This document shows, in pieces, positions 1-9,101 of a DNA stretch of 64,000 nt (positions are counted from its first letter, which is position 1; every line of letters begins with the position of its first letter). The notes below the pieces were generated by a model that was given only the letters and a program-made list of their open reading frames with translations, did no database searches and had not been told where the DNA came from. Made by a program: the position numbers and the translations under genes. This stretch comes from Lewinellaceae bacterium SD302 (GTDB lineage Bacteria; Bacteroidota; Bacteroidia; Chitinophagales; Saprospiraceae): the NCBI GenBank assembly GCA_002591745.1, contig PDLQ01000004.1:62001-126000 (forward strand). The letters are read 5' to 3'.

Positions 1-1
1 C

Positions 2-136
2 TGGGACGGTGTGCCCGAAGAGGTATTGGCCAAACACGACGTAGACTACGACCCGGAGTGGCTCGCCAAATGCATCGATCACGAAACCCGCGATGAAGTA
101 GCCCGCTGGGATGACAACATGAACCTACTCAATTGA
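2..136 (+). CDS. 3' end of an unidentified protein (partial)
   Basis: The window opens inside this gene. Its last 44 residues are hydrophilic and acidic, ending DDNMNLLN before a TGA stop. I do not recognise the family. The stop overlaps the start of the next gene (TGATG), so the two are probably translationally coupled and in one operon. Confidence 0.6.
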   Translation, partial: WDGVPEEVLAKHDVDYDPEWLAKCIDHETRDEVARWDDNMNLLN

Positions 137-480
137 TGGGCGCAATCGTTTTCGGAATCATTCTTCTGGCGGCGGGTGTTTACCATTTCGTCAACCCCGC
201 CTTTTACGATCCTTTCATGCCCGATTGGTTCCCTAAACCTCTGGCCAACGCAGCCGGAGGTTTGGCGGAATTGATTATTGGAGCCTTATTGCTCATCCCA
301 GCCTACCGTAATCTAGGCTTGTGGTTGGCGCTGGCCCTGATGGTCATTTTCCTGCCGCTTCACGTCATTGATCTGCTACGGGAGCGGCCGGTGATCGGCT
401 CTAAGCTGATCGCAACTGCTAGACTAGTCATTCAGTTTGTGCTGATCGGCTGGCTATGGTGGCTGGCGAAGGGTAGGTAG
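136..480 (+). CDS. DoxX-like small integral membrane protein
   Basis: A protein of 114 residues with about four hydrophobic helices, loops such as NPAFYDPFMPDWFPKP after helix 1, and the pattern AAGGLAELIIGALLL in helix 2. This is typical of the DoxX/DoxD-like superfamily of four-helix inner-membrane proteins, whose biochemical role is mostly undefined. ATG at 136 is preferred to the TTG just before it because it overlaps the upstream stop as TGATG, a usual coupling arrangement. A strong hairpin follows the stop at once, so this looks like the last gene of its operon. Confidence 0.7.
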   Translation: MGAIVFGIILLAAGVYHFVNPAFYDPFMPDWFPKPLANAAGGLAELIIGALLLIPAYRNLGLWLALALMVIFLPLHVIDLLRERPVIGSKLIATARLVIQFVLIGWLWWLAKGR

Positions 481-485
481 TTCCC

Positions 486-553
486 GGAATACGCCGTTCT
501 CCGAGCGGCCATAATCAGTAATACTAGTATCCGCTCGGAGTGCGGCGTATTCC
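486..553. terminator. Long GC-rich hairpin after the DoxX-like gene
   Basis: Arms GGAATACGCCG (486-496) with CGGCGTATTCC (543-553), and CTCCGAGCGG (499-508) with CCGCTCGGAG (531-540), make a 21-bp stem with one 2-nt internal mismatch and a 22-nt loop. There is no T-run, so it may act as a bidirectional terminator or 3' mRNA stabiliser, or be a REP-like palindrome. Confidence 0.6.
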
Positions 554-661
554 ATTTGCTTAGTGACCAAGCCACCATAGTAAGAGAACAGGTAGAATAA
601 TTCTCATTGGTGGTATTTTGCCACCAAGGTAATAAATGGTTACAATGAATCTAATTTATTG

Positions 662-1372
662 CTAGCGGTACTCCGGATTCGCGAAGCCCCAGCGACTACC
701 ACTGTCCCATGCTTCTCTGGAGTTACCGTAAGCGGGAAAACCGCCTTCCGCTTTCAGCAGACGGGCCAGGTGCAGTAGGTTATAGGTCAGGAAAGTCGTA
801 TTGCGGTTGGTGAAATCATTTTCTTTGGCATTGGCCTCTTCATCCAGGTAACTCGGGCCGGGGCCCACTTCGCCAATCCAGCCGGCGTCTGCTTGGGGCG
901 GTATACTGAACCCTAAATGCTGCAAAGCATAAAGCATCCCCATGGCACAGTGTTTCACTCCGTCTTCATTGCCGGTGATGATACAACCGCCCACTTTGCC
1001 ATAGTAAATGTATTGCCCCTTATCATTGGTCTTACCACTCATGGCGTAAAGTCGCTCGATCAGTTTGGAAGCTTCACTGGAGCGTTCGCCTAACCAAATT
1101 GGAGTGCCGATCATCAGAATGTCGGCGTTCATGATCTTGTCGTAGATGCCCGGCCACTCATCTTTTGCGTAGCCATGCTCCGTCATGTCTGGCTGTACAC
1201 CCGGAGGAATTTCGTGATCTACGAATCGGACGTGCTGAACGGTCACTCCTTCCGAAACCATGATGTTGGCCGCTACGTCCATCAGCCCACGGGTATGGCT
1301 CTGGCGCGGTGACTTTTTGAGGGTACAGTTCACGAAAACGGCGGAGAGGTTGGAAAAGTCTGGCTTGGACAA
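662..1372 (-). CDS. Flavodoxin-family NAD(P)H-dependent oxidoreductase
   Basis: This 236-residue cytoplasmic protein has the flavodoxin-like fold of NADPH-dependent FMN reductases. The N-terminal strand and phosphate loop read AVFVNCTLKKSPRQSHT, where FMN phosphate is expected to bind. The segment ADILMIGTPIWLGERSS is the family's isoalloxazine-side loop, and GKVGGCIITGNEDG is the next core strand and loop. Such enzymes use FMN to reduce quinones, flavins or xenobiotics; the substrate cannot be read from sequence. It stands alone, convergent with the DoxX-like gene, with the membrane-protein remnant upstream on the same strand. Confidence 0.75.
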   Translation of the reverse strand: MSKPDFSNLSAVFVNCTLKKSPRQSHTRGLMDVAANIMVSEGVTVQHVRFVDHEIPPGVQPDMTEHGYAKDEWPGIYDKIMNADILMIGTPIWLGERSSEASKLIERLYAMSGKTNDKGQYIYYGKVGGCIITGNEDGVKHCAMGMLYALQHLGFSIPPQADAGWIGEVGPGPSYLDEEANAKENDFTNRNTTFLTYNLLHLARLLKAEGGFPAYGNSREAWDSGSRWGFANPEYR

Positions 1373-1413
1373 GTTGAATGATTAGGTCGGATTGCCAAAG
1401 CAAACCGAAGTGA

Positions 1414-1674
1414 TTAAATGCTGTCAGGGTAGAAATGCCGCTTGGTCATTAACAGTGGTAGCCCGATCAGGGCTAAGGCTACCAAGTTAATGATAAGTAC
1501 ATTATGAATAGCCCCGTAAAAGATCGAAATGCCGCTATCTACCAAACACCAACTGATCATTCCCACCCACATGGCTTGATAAGCCCAAGGTTCCCGCCTT
1601 TCGAAAGCATTCTCTGAAATGAAGATCATAAGCAAGTGGAAGCCGATGATGGTGCCACCGATAATTCCGAAAAG
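1414..1674 (-). pseudogene. 5'-truncated membrane protein remnant
   Basis: The open frame starts directly after a TAG at 1675-1677 and reads LFGIIGGTIIGFHLLMIFIS, a complete membrane helix lying upstream of the first ATG (1629). Two further helices follow, and the C-terminus is LLMTKRHFYPDSI. Losing a helix in front of the only ATG suggests the 3' end of a longer four-helix protein whose 5' part is gone. The break lies about 30 bp from an inverted pair of the dispersed TGCTACTTTG repeat. It could instead be a short gene using TTG at 1635, giving 73 residues, but the conserved-looking helix before that start argues against it. Confidence 0.5.
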
Positions 1675-1699
1675 CTATTTAATTTATTGGACTGGTCAT

Positions 1700-1750
1700 G
1701 GCTGACAAAGTAGCAAAGGTTCCCGGTAAACACTGCTACTTTGCCAGTCT
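1700..1750. repeat. Dispersed TGCTACTTTG repeat, inverted pair
   Basis: CAAAGTAGCA at 1706-1715 and TGCTACTTTG at 1734-1743 form a head-to-head inverted pair 18 bp apart. Both carry subtype B flanks (NYAGYC after the core). The pair sits between the GPH symporter gene and the membrane-protein remnant. Confidence 0.85.
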
Positions 1751-1808
1751 AAACCAGGCAATCTTACTGCTGCCCCTGTATCCTCTGACTTAGCCCCTGC
1801 TCTAACTT

Positions 1809-3248
1809 CTAAACCAACGTTTCGGCTTTCCTGCTTTCGATCTGAGCACGCACCGCGTTCGCTTTTTCCTCCGTCAGGTCGTAGGACCACATGATTAAAA
1901 TGGCGGCAATGGTGCCGGACATGGGGAAGAAGCAGAAGAAAGCGTGGAGGCCGTCAACCGCTCCTTGTTGCTCCGTAGTAGCGAGGGCGGAATCGAAGCC
2001 GGTCACGGTGATCATTAGACCACTGAGCGCACCGGCGATGGCGAAACCAAACTTGACCATCCACCAGTATATTGCACCAAAGATGCCTTCCCTGCGCTTG
2101 CCGGACTTTAGTTCATCGACGTCCAGTACATCAGCCGTCATGGACATCATGATGGTGAAGAGACTGCCGATACCGAAAGAAAAGAAGGGCAGGGCAAAGA
2201 TGTACAGCCAGGGCTTGCCGGGCACGAAAAGGAACCACATCAGAATATAACCGATCACGGAAATACTCTGGGACAGAAGGAATGCTTTGCGCTTGCCCAT
2301 GACCCTGGACATCCAGGCAACGGTGGGGATGACCACGAAAGTGGTACACAGTGCCCCCAGACTGCCAAAGAGTACCACCCACACGCCAGTAGCGGCAGCA
2401 TCACCGTTGAACAATTTGTAGACGATCACGAAAAAGGTCAGGGCCGCCACAGTATTGAAAGAATTGAAGATCAGAAAGGTGGCAAAGCACATTTTCCGAA
2501 AATTGCTGATGGCAAAAGCATCCTTGAAACCGGCTAAGATCTTGGTAATGCTTCCTCCGATGTTGGAGAGGGTCAGCGGTTCATAATCATCCCGGTGCAG
2601 GGTAGAGGGACTTTTGATGAAAATGGCGGGTACGATTGCGCAGAGTGCACAGGGCAGAGCGACCCAGATGGCCAGTTGACGGGTGGCTACCTCGGCTGAA
2701 GGAAACCAGGCCGGGTCGTACATGATGATCCAAAACCAGGGAGCAATAACCCAGGCCCACTGGCCGATCCACTGAGCCGTTGCCATGATACTGGTGCGCT
2801 CGTGAAAATCATCACTCATTTCATAGCCCATCGCTACGTAGGGTACACTGAAAATGGTCAGCCCCAGGTAGAACACGATCGACCAAATGAAGAAGTACCA
2901 GAAATTAAACTCCAGTGAGTTTTCTTTGAACAATTGCCACATGAAGATGTAAGCAATACCCATGATAATGCCCCCCAGTAGGACATATTGACGTCGCCGG
3001 CCCCACTTCGAACGGGTATTGTCCGAGATAAAACCCATGATCGGATCGGTGATGGAATCAAATATTCTCGGAGCGAAGGCGATAAGCCCCCACATCCAGC
3101 CCGAAAAGCCCAGGTCTTCCACCAGTACAACCATGAAAATGCCCAAAACCGCCGGAAACATTTGATTGGCCAGCATCCCCAGCCCGAAAGCTACTTTTTG
3201 CCCAAAAGGGACTTTGCCTTTCTTACTTACTGTAATGGTTTCTACCAT
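1809..3248 (-). CDS. GPH-family (MelB-like) sugar:cation symporter
   Basis: A 479-residue inner-membrane transporter with about 12 helices, of the glycoside-pentoside-hexuronide branch of the major facilitator superfamily. After helix 1 (FGLGMLANQMFPAVLGIFMV) comes RIFDSITDPIMGFISDNT, which holds the DxxxD pair used by MelB for cation binding, followed by the cytoplasmic loop SKWGRRRQY. It is the last gene of the glucan locus, 63 bp after the GH17 gene, and would carry oligosaccharides released by the GH16/GH17 enzymes into the cytoplasm. Substrate specificity is inferred only from neighbours. The C-terminus is a short cytoplasmic tail ending in ESRKAETLV. Confidence 0.85.
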   Translation of the reverse strand: MVETITVSKKGKVPFGQKVAFGLGMLANQMFPAVLGIFMVVLVEDLGFSGWMWGLIAFAPRIFDSITDPIMGFISDNTRSKWGRRRQYVLLGGIIMGIAYIFMWQLFKENSLEFNFWYFFIWSIVFYLGLTIFSVPYVAMGYEMSDDFHERTSIMATAQWIGQWAWVIAPWFWIIMYDPAWFPSAEVATRQLAIWVALPCALCAIVPAIFIKSPSTLHRDDYEPLTLSNIGGSITKILAGFKDAFAISNFRKMCFATFLIFNSFNTVAALTFFVIVYKLFNGDAAATGVWVVLFGSLGALCTTFVVIPTVAWMSRVMGKRKAFLLSQSISVIGYILMWFLFVPGKPWLYIFALPFFSFGIGSLFTIMMSMTADVLDVDELKSGKRREGIFGAIYWWMVKFGFAIAGALSGLMITVTGFDSALATTEQQGAVDGLHAFFCFFPMSGTIAAILIMWSYDLTEEKANAVRAQIESRKAETLV

Positions 3249-3311
3249 GATCGATCGGTTTAACTAGCTTTATACAATGAATCTAAATGTTAGGAAGTGC
3301 CCTAACGGGTG

Positions 3312-4610
3312 TTACTTATGACTTACGGCTTTTACGGGTGGCGCCTTAACAGCTTCCAGCAGCCTCGCCCGGTCACCACCAAAGGTTTTTTCAATCGGGT
3401 TGCCGTCGCGGCTCAGTCCGGAAAATACGCCCTGGTCGACTAAATCCCAGAGGGCATATTTGGCCTTGCCGTCAACGGTGAAGAGGCCGAAATGATTTTC
3501 CGAGCCACCGGGGTTGGCCGCATCTTTCCAGGGTTCGTCAAAACCCTCGAAGTAAAAACAGGCCATTTTGTTATTTCGCGTCCAGTTACGCATGTGTTGG
3601 TAATATAGCCCTTCCTTATACTCGTCACAAGCCAATGAACCGGAGTCGCCGTAGAAGCCGTTAGAATTGCTGGCCCAACCGGTTTCTCCTATGTGGATCG
3701 GCTTGTCGGCGCCCACGCTTTTGACGTAATCTGCCACGGCCCGGTATTGACCGTCCGCGTATGCACTGGCCCGTTGCATGGCGCGTTTGAGCTGTTCTTC
3801 TTTCGGCAGATCAGCCTCCTCCGGCAATACGCCCCAGAAAACCGGATTGTAATGAGTATCGTGCATCGGATAAGTGTGCATGGAGATATAATCTACGGCG
3901 TGTACCAGCTTTTTCAGGTCTTCCACGTGGTATTCCACATCACCGCCGCCCCAGGAGGCGAAGTTGTCGGAACTGGTTATCCACAGATCGGCCGGCAATT
4001 CTCCTGCTTGTTTGAGTCCCTGCAGGAGGTTTACCCATCTCAGGATCACCCGGGGCTGTACATAGTAGGCGGCGGCCCACTTGACCATCGCTTCGTTACC
4101 TACGGCAATGACCTTTACGATCTCCGGGTATTCGTTGGTCAGGGCAATGGCCCGGGCGATTTCCTCGCCATTCTTTTCACTTTCTCTTTCGTGGTCGACC
4201 GGCTGATCCGTCCAGGCATTTTTGCAGTCTATCCAGGCACCCAGCATCACGTACATCTCAAAGGCCGGATCCTGGTCCTTTAGCTCCCTGATCGCTTTGA
4301 GAATGTTGCCGGCCTGGGCCAGTTGCACGTTGTAGGTGCGGATGATCCTCACACCCATGGCGTGCAGCAGCCGCATATCATCTTTGAGTTGTGCCGGGGT
4401 CGGTTGTACGTCCCGGCTCGTGACCCGGTAACCACCGTAAGACATGGCCAGGTAGTCGGAATTACCGAGTATTTCTGCCGCAGTGGGCGTCGTTTTGACC
4501 GCGGTATCTTCTTTGCCGGTAGACTGTTCGGAAGATCCTTCACAGCCCGTGAGCAGTAACGCCAGCAACAACGGTAATGCGCGCATCAAGGGAATCAGTC
4601 GTCGTTGCAT
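3312..4610 (-). CDS. GH17 beta-1,3-glucanase lipoprotein
   Basis: The N-terminus is a lipoprotein signal ending LLLTGCEG, so the mature protein is anchored at a Cys near residue 23. The rest (432 residues in all) is a TIM barrel of glycoside hydrolase family 17: GYRVTSRD and MGVRIIRTYN at the first strands, the acid/base Glu in AVGNEAM near residue 173 and the nucleophile Glu in HIGETGWAS near residue 308. GH17 enzymes cut or transfer beta-1,3-glucan chains. With the GH16 enzyme and phosphorylase nearby, laminarin or laminari-oligosaccharides are the natural substrate. It starts 11 bp after the phosphorylase stop, so the two are cotranscribed. The lipoprotein could face the periplasm or the surface. 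Confidence 0.88.
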   Translation of the reverse strand: MQRRLIPLMRALPLLLALLLTGCEGSSEQSTGKEDTAVKTTPTAAEILGNSDYLAMSYGGYRVTSRDVQPTPAQLKDDMRLLHAMGVRIIRTYNVQLAQAGNILKAIRELKDQDPAFEMYVMLGAWIDCKNAWTDQPVDHERESEKNGEEIARAIALTNEYPEIVKVIAVGNEAMVKWAAAYYVQPRVILRWVNLLQGLKQAGELPADLWITSSDNFASWGGGDVEYHVEDLKKLVHAVDYISMHTYPMHDTHYNPVFWGVLPEEADLPKEEQLKRAMQRASAYADGQYRAVADYVKSVGADKPIHIGETGWASNSNGFYGDSGSLACDEYKEGLYYQHMRNWTRNNKMACFYFEGFDEPWKDAANPGGSENHFGLFTVDGKAKYALWDLVDQGVFSGLSRDGNPIEKTFGGDRARLLEAVKAPPVKAVSHK

Positions 4611-4621
4611 CGGTCTGGTTT

Positions 4622-7600
4622 TTAGCGTAACGAATTGCGGGGAATGGAAACGTTGATCTGTTGAACCTTACCCGTGCGACCGAAAATTTGCTGGCTTGTT
4701 TTCCGGTCGAGCGTCAGTCCGTCAAAGGTCTGGGTGTCTCCTTCTGTCAACTCAAGTTCAACGCTGGCCGTATCAGCCAGGCGGTAAACTACCGGAACCT
4801 GGCAATAGGTAAAGGCGAGTTCACCGGCCTGGATATCCAGGTGACACGGTCTTTCGTGTAGGTCGACGTATTTATACGTTTTCGCGGTCTCCAAAAACTC
4901 TCCACTCTTCAATATCGTCGGCTCAAAAGCCAGCTGACCATCGTAAACCTTCACACCCAGCTCTCCGAAACGGCACAACAGGTCTTCCTTCACCTGCCCT
5001 GTCATGCCCGGTTGCTGAGCGCCTTTGCCGGCGGGTGTGTGGGAGTAAGGGTCGGTGGGGAAAGCCCCGTAGAGTTTCGGCGTTTTGTGTACGCCCACGC
5101 CTTCATTGATGGCGTAGTAGTGTTCAATAAGGCCACTTACGGTTGCTTCGTCCGCTCGTGCGGCTACGGCGCGCTCACAACACTCCAGTACGGCCAATTG
5201 CAGTTTGGAAACCATGTGCCAGTAGATCGATCCCAGACCTTCGTAGCCAAAAAAGGTACCCGAACGACCGGTAAAGGCTTTGTGATTAAACACCCGTTCA
5301 AATGTTTGCCGCAGGTGCTTTCGCTCATTGTCGCTCACCTTCAACCCTTCCAGTTCGTCTAGCGCCTTGTCCAGGTCTTTGACGTTGTTGAAAGAGCCAT
5401 TGAAGTGATAGCCTCCGTTCAGGTCGCGCTGTACGATACTGCCGTCTCCTTTGGCGAGCATTTCCTGCAAAAGAGAGGAGTTCTCTACTGCGTCAGCGGG
5501 CACGTTGTTTTTTTCCAGGAAGCCCGGCAATTGCTTGTTCGGGTACAGGATGTAACTGTTTTGATCTTCCCGGTAGAGGGCGCTGGCGCGCAGACTGTTC
5601 AGTAGTTCGAGCTCGGCTTCGGAATCCAGATAGTGGGCGCTCAGGATCGCCACCTGGCCTTCCAGCATTTCGTCCAGATAATCGATGCTGATCCCGTTTT
5701 CGTGGGGCGTCATCAGGTTGTAGGCGTGGTATAATCCGTCGTCGCGCAAATTGGCGGCAATACTGTGGTCCATCCACTCCCGGGTACTGGCAAAGAAATT
5801 ACGCAGTTGTTCACTGGAAATCATTTGCTTTTCCCCGCCGAACGATCGGTCGTAAATGGATGTTCGGAATTTGCCGGCCGCCTGCCCCAGGGCATCCAGC
5901 ACTTTTTTACGGTCCTGGTCGCCGATCGAATTATTCAGCAGATCACGGTGATCCGCCAGGCTGCGATCTACTTGCTCAAACAACTCAGCCAACTCTGCGG
6001 AAACTTTAAAATGCCCTTCGGTGTTGGCCATCAGATCACTGAAAAAGGCCAGGAAGCGCCGCAGGTAATACAGGGTCGCCATAGATACGCCGTTACCCAC
6101 CAATGCATTGTTCGCATCGTTCCATTCGGGGCGCTGGGTCACCATCCAGATGCCTCCTTCGGGTATGAAGTTGCTGATCTTGGCTAACAAAGTAGCAAGG
6201 ATCTTTTCTACGAAGTTGACGCGCATCATGCTCCCGCTCCGGTCGGTCAGTAAAGCCCCGTCGGCTCCCATTTTCGCTCTGCGTTTCCGAATCATTTCGT
6301 CTCCTTCCCGGTCGAAGATCACCGTGTCCTTGGGGTCTTTCAGAAGATCAGCGTAGGGCTTGATCCGGTAAGGAACGTTGGCGTAAGTGAAGACCTCCTT
6401 GCTAAACATCTTAGCCAGGAAACCGGGCTCATGCTTCTCGGAAAACTCCAGGAATTTGAGCAGGTAGATGATCTGGTGGTCGCCCCAATAGCCGATGTAA
6501 GACCAGGGGTCGTCTTCTTCAATAGTTTCCCAGTCGAATCCCCCCTTGGTCACCCGGTAAGGGTTGTAACCATCGAAGGTAGAGGCGTTGAGGAACTTGT
6601 GGATCATCCCCTCCATGAAGTCGGGGTAGGCAAAGGCCAGGGCCTCCCAGTTCTGGAAAATATCCCGCCAGTTTCCTTCGTAATCCAGAATTTTTGAGCC
6701 GTCCTTTTCGCTGGTGGTATTGATGGAAAATTTATTCCAGGGCCGGCTCGGGTCACCGTGTCTGCGGCTGAACTTCAAGGGTAAATACTCCGTACCTAAA
6801 CGAATCAGATCAGGGTCCTCGCTTTCATTGACCTTGGCTACCAGATCCTGGTACCGAAAGGTTTGCCCGAGTGCTTCAATGGTCGCGTGATGACGATCGA
6901 ATACCTCCTGGTTCGCTTTCTTGAGGTAAGGGAGGAAATCATTCGCCTCAACCTGATAATCATTATCGAAAATACCACCCCGCATGATGTTGAACATCAC
7001 GTTACTGAATTGGCGGGTGTCCTTGCGGTCGTCGGCGGTGAGTTGCAAACCATCGGAAGCGGCGGTCAGTGCCGTTAGCTGCTCAGCGCCTTTTTTCACA
7101 TCTTCCTTTACCTCCGCCAGCAATTTCTCGGGATTGTGCAAGGCATTAATTAGCCGTTCCACATCCGGTCGGTTCTGGTTAACGTTCATGACCAGTGACC
7201 ATTCTTTTTGCTCGTCGGCGCCCAATTCTAAATTGTCGTAGAGAAAGTAAGCGCCTTTGGCACCCTTTACGTCGGTTTCCGCGCTTGGTTCTTCTCCTTT
7301 TCTCACGGATTCCAACTGCCTTGCAGATATCAGGCGAGTAGCTTCCGGAAGCCCGACTGACCAAACTACGTTGGCCTTTAGAGCCTCGCTTGGTTCTGCT
7401 TTATCGACTATGATGGCACTAAGGGCGTAGATGCCCAGGCCGCTCTCAGCGTGCAACTCCGTTCGTTTGTAGGCATCGGCAAGGTTGCTGGATCGCATCT
7501 GTAGTTCGCTGCCGACTCCGTAGGGGAGTACGTTTTGTACTCCATCGAGTAAACGGATCGACCGGCTACGATCACCTTTGTTTTCCAGTGTTGCCGTGCG

Positions 7601-8026
7601 TAGAAAGCCGTAAGCGTTGCTGCTCTCCCAGCGATAGCGGAAAACAAGTTGCAGATCTTCGTTGATCTCTTCAAATATGATCCGATCTCCGTGGACGTGC
7701 TTATACAAATTACGGCGGATCGTATGTTGATCCATGCCCCGTACCGAAAAAGGTTCCCACGTTACCGTTTCACCTTCGTGTTCTGAGTGGATGATGGTGG
7801 TCGGTCCGATAGTTTCGGCTCCTTCGGTAATTTTATCGTCTGTATAATAAGGGAACAGCGCGTATTCCGAATTTTTTCGTCCGGCCGTCAGTCCGCCGTT
7901 ACTGGCAATAAACATCCAATGATTGGAAGCACTGACGATACTCATAAAAAAAGGTCGCATCAGGTGACTGTCGGCAATCCTGTAATATTCGTGTTGATTG
8001 ATGGTCACTCTTTGCAGGTCGGTCAT
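4622..8026 (-). CDS. Large cytoplasmic clan GH-Q-like protein, probable beta-1,3-glucan phosphorylase
   Basis: The protein has 1134 residues, no signal peptide and no membrane segment. The N-terminal 280 residues look like the beta-sandwich of glycoside phosphorylases (NHWMFIASNGGLTAGRKNSE), followed by a long helical (alpha/alpha)6-type part. RPEWNDANNALVG recalls the WND segment holding the general acid of GH94 enzymes, and GAFPTDPYSHTPAGKGAQQP recalls their phosphate-binding region. Among clan GH-Q families, GH149 and GH161 are beta-1,3-glucan phosphorylases of about this length, which fits the locus: imported laminari-oligosaccharides would be converted to glucose-1-phosphate. Family assignment is from memory of motifs and context, so a different (alpha/alpha)6 glycosidase remains possible. 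The coding sequence carries one dispersed repeat core at 6188. Confidence 0.5.
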   Translation of the reverse strand: MTDLQRVTINQHEYYRIADSHLMRPFFMSIVSASNHWMFIASNGGLTAGRKNSEYALFPYYTDDKITEGAETIGPTTIIHSEHEGETVTWEPFSVRGMDQHTIRRNLYKHVHGDRIIFEEINEDLQLVFRYRWESSNAYGFLRTATLENKGDRSRSIRLLDGVQNVLPYGVGSELQMRSSNLADAYKRTELHAESGLGIYALSAIIVDKAEPSEALKANVVWSVGLPEATRLISARQLESVRKGEEPSAETDVKGAKGAYFLYDNLELGADEQKEWSLVMNVNQNRPDVERLINALHNPEKLLAEVKEDVKKGAEQLTALTAASDGLQLTADDRKDTRQFSNVMFNIMRGGIFDNDYQVEANDFLPYLKKANQEVFDRHHATIEALGQTFRYQDLVAKVNESEDPDLIRLGTEYLPLKFSRRHGDPSRPWNKFSINTTSEKDGSKILDYEGNWRDIFQNWEALAFAYPDFMEGMIHKFLNASTFDGYNPYRVTKGGFDWETIEEDDPWSYIGYWGDHQIIYLLKFLEFSEKHEPGFLAKMFSKEVFTYANVPYRIKPYADLLKDPKDTVIFDREGDEMIRKRRAKMGADGALLTDRSGSMMRVNFVEKILATLLAKISNFIPEGGIWMVTQRPEWNDANNALVGNGVSMATLYYLRRFLAFFSDLMANTEGHFKVSAELAELFEQVDRSLADHRDLLNNSIGDQDRKKVLDALGQAAGKFRTSIYDRSFGGEKQMISSEQLRNFFASTREWMDHSIAANLRDDGLYHAYNLMTPHENGISIDYLDEMLEGQVAILSAHYLDSEAELELLNSLRASALYREDQNSYILYPNKQLPGFLEKNNVPADAVENSSLLQEMLAKGDGSIVQRDLNGGYHFNGSFNNVKDLDKALDELEGLKVSDNERKHLRQTFERVFNHKAFTGRSGTFFGYEGLGSIYWHMVSKLQLAVLECCERAVAARADEATVSGLIEHYYAINEGVGVHKTPKLYGAFPTDPYSHTPAGKGAQQPGMTGQVKEDLLCRFGELGVKVYDGQLAFEPTILKSGEFLETAKTYKYVDLHERPCHLDIQAGELAFTYCQVPVVYRLADTASVELELTEGDTQTFDGLTLDRKTSQQIFGRTGKVQQINVSIPRNSLR
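6188..6197 (+). repeat. Dispersed repeat core within the phosphorylase gene
   Basis: CAAAGTAGCA with subtype B flank (reverse strand TGCTACTTTGTTAGCC). On the gene's strand it encodes ATLLAK. Confidence 0.75.
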
Positions 8027-8150
8027 GTAGATTTAGATTTTAAAGTTTAACGTTCGAAATTTACTGCTCTTTCGTGCTAAACTACGCCTACTCATCGGTA
8101 AACGTTAAAAACTGATTGTTGAATCACGAATGTCAAATGATCTTGATTAG

Positions 8151-8160
8151 CAAAGTAGCA
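8151..8160 (+). repeat. Dispersed TGCTACTTTG repeat between GH16 and phosphorylase genes
   Basis: CAAAGTAGCA, subtype B (reverse strand TGCTACTTTGCTAATC), in the 147-bp gap between the GH16 stop and the phosphorylase start. Confidence 0.85.
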
Positions 8161-8173
8161 TAGCTGGCAATGA

Positions 8174-9022
8174 TCACTCCGCAGCAAACACTCTTACGTA
8201 ATCGATCACCATTGATTGCGGCAGCGGCGTTTCACTGGTTGGGAAACCCACGTAATTGCCGCCTATGGCTACGTTCAGGATCATAAAGAACGGGTGATCG
8301 TATACCCACTCGCCGGGCACGTCCTCCCGCTCAATTCGTTGGTAGAGGAAGTCGTCGACGAAATAGTCCACTTTGTCTTCACTCCACTCGATGGCAAATA
8401 CGCGGAAGTCGGTATCGAAGCGGCCTTCGTTCTCTAAAGAGAATTCAGTGGTGATGGCGCGGCCGGCGTTGTAACCGGGGCCGTGAAGACTGCCGGCAAT
8501 CTTATTAGGTGCCTGTCCGCGCAGTTCCATAACGTCAATCTCACCACACTGAGGCCAGGGCTCTTCGGCGCAGTTATTGCCAAGCAGCCAGAAAGCCGGC
8601 CATACACCGGGGCCGACCGGAGCTTTTAGCCGGGCTTCAAAACGACCGTAGGTTTGCTCGAAAAGTCCCTCGGTTTTGATACGGGCCGAGGTAAAAGGCT
8701 GACCACCAAAAGATTCTCGCCGGGCGGTGATCAGCAGGTTGCCATTACCGTCCAGACTCACATTGCTGGGGTTGTCGGTGTAGTATTGCAGTTCAGCGTT
8801 TCCCCATCCGTTGTTACCGGTACCGATGTCATAAGTCCAGTTTTCGGGATTGGGTAAAGTACCCGCTTCTCCGTCGAATTCATCGCTCCAGACCAGCCGG
8901 AAGTTGCGTTCTTCCAGGTTTTGGCTTTCGTCGGCTTCGCAGCCAGTTAACGTAGTCAATAAAAATGCCGCCGTCATCAAGAATGAATAGCAATAAATGG
9001 AGGTTTTGATTTTGTTTAGCAT
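8174..9022 (-). CDS. GH16 endo-beta-1,3-glucanase (laminarinase) lipoprotein
   Basis: A family 16 jelly-roll glucanase. The catalytic motif GEIDVMELRG (ExDxxE, near residue 160) is complete. Other hallmarks are LVWSDEFDG at the mature N-terminus, YGRFEARLKAPVGPGVWPAFWLLG, FAIEWSEDKVDYFVDD, and a C-terminus in MVIDYVRVFAAE. I chose ATG at 9022 (MLNKIKTS) rather than the one 60 bp upstream because it places a normal lipoprotein signal, ending LTTLTGCEA, at the start; the upstream extension is hydrophilic. The enzyme should cut beta-1,3 (or mixed-linkage) glucan at the cell surface or in the periplasm. It is transcribed after the glycan-binding lipoprotein, with a large hairpin between them. Confidence 0.93.
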   Translation of the reverse strand: MLNKIKTSIYCYSFLMTAAFLLTTLTGCEADESQNLEERNFRLVWSDEFDGEAGTLPNPENWTYDIGTGNNGWGNAELQYYTDNPSNVSLDGNGNLLITARRESFGGQPFTSARIKTEGLFEQTYGRFEARLKAPVGPGVWPAFWLLGNNCAEEPWPQCGEIDVMELRGQAPNKIAGSLHGPGYNAGRAITTEFSLENEGRFDTDFRVFAIEWSEDKVDYFVDDFLYQRIEREDVPGEWVYDHPFFMILNVAIGGNYVGFPTSETPLPQSMVIDYVRVFAAE

Positions 9023-9101
9023 GTTGCACTTTTTGTTGTGGTAGATAAACTGAATATGAGCATTAGCACTTGGGTGAATCAAAAGTTTAGTTTAAAACCC
9101 G

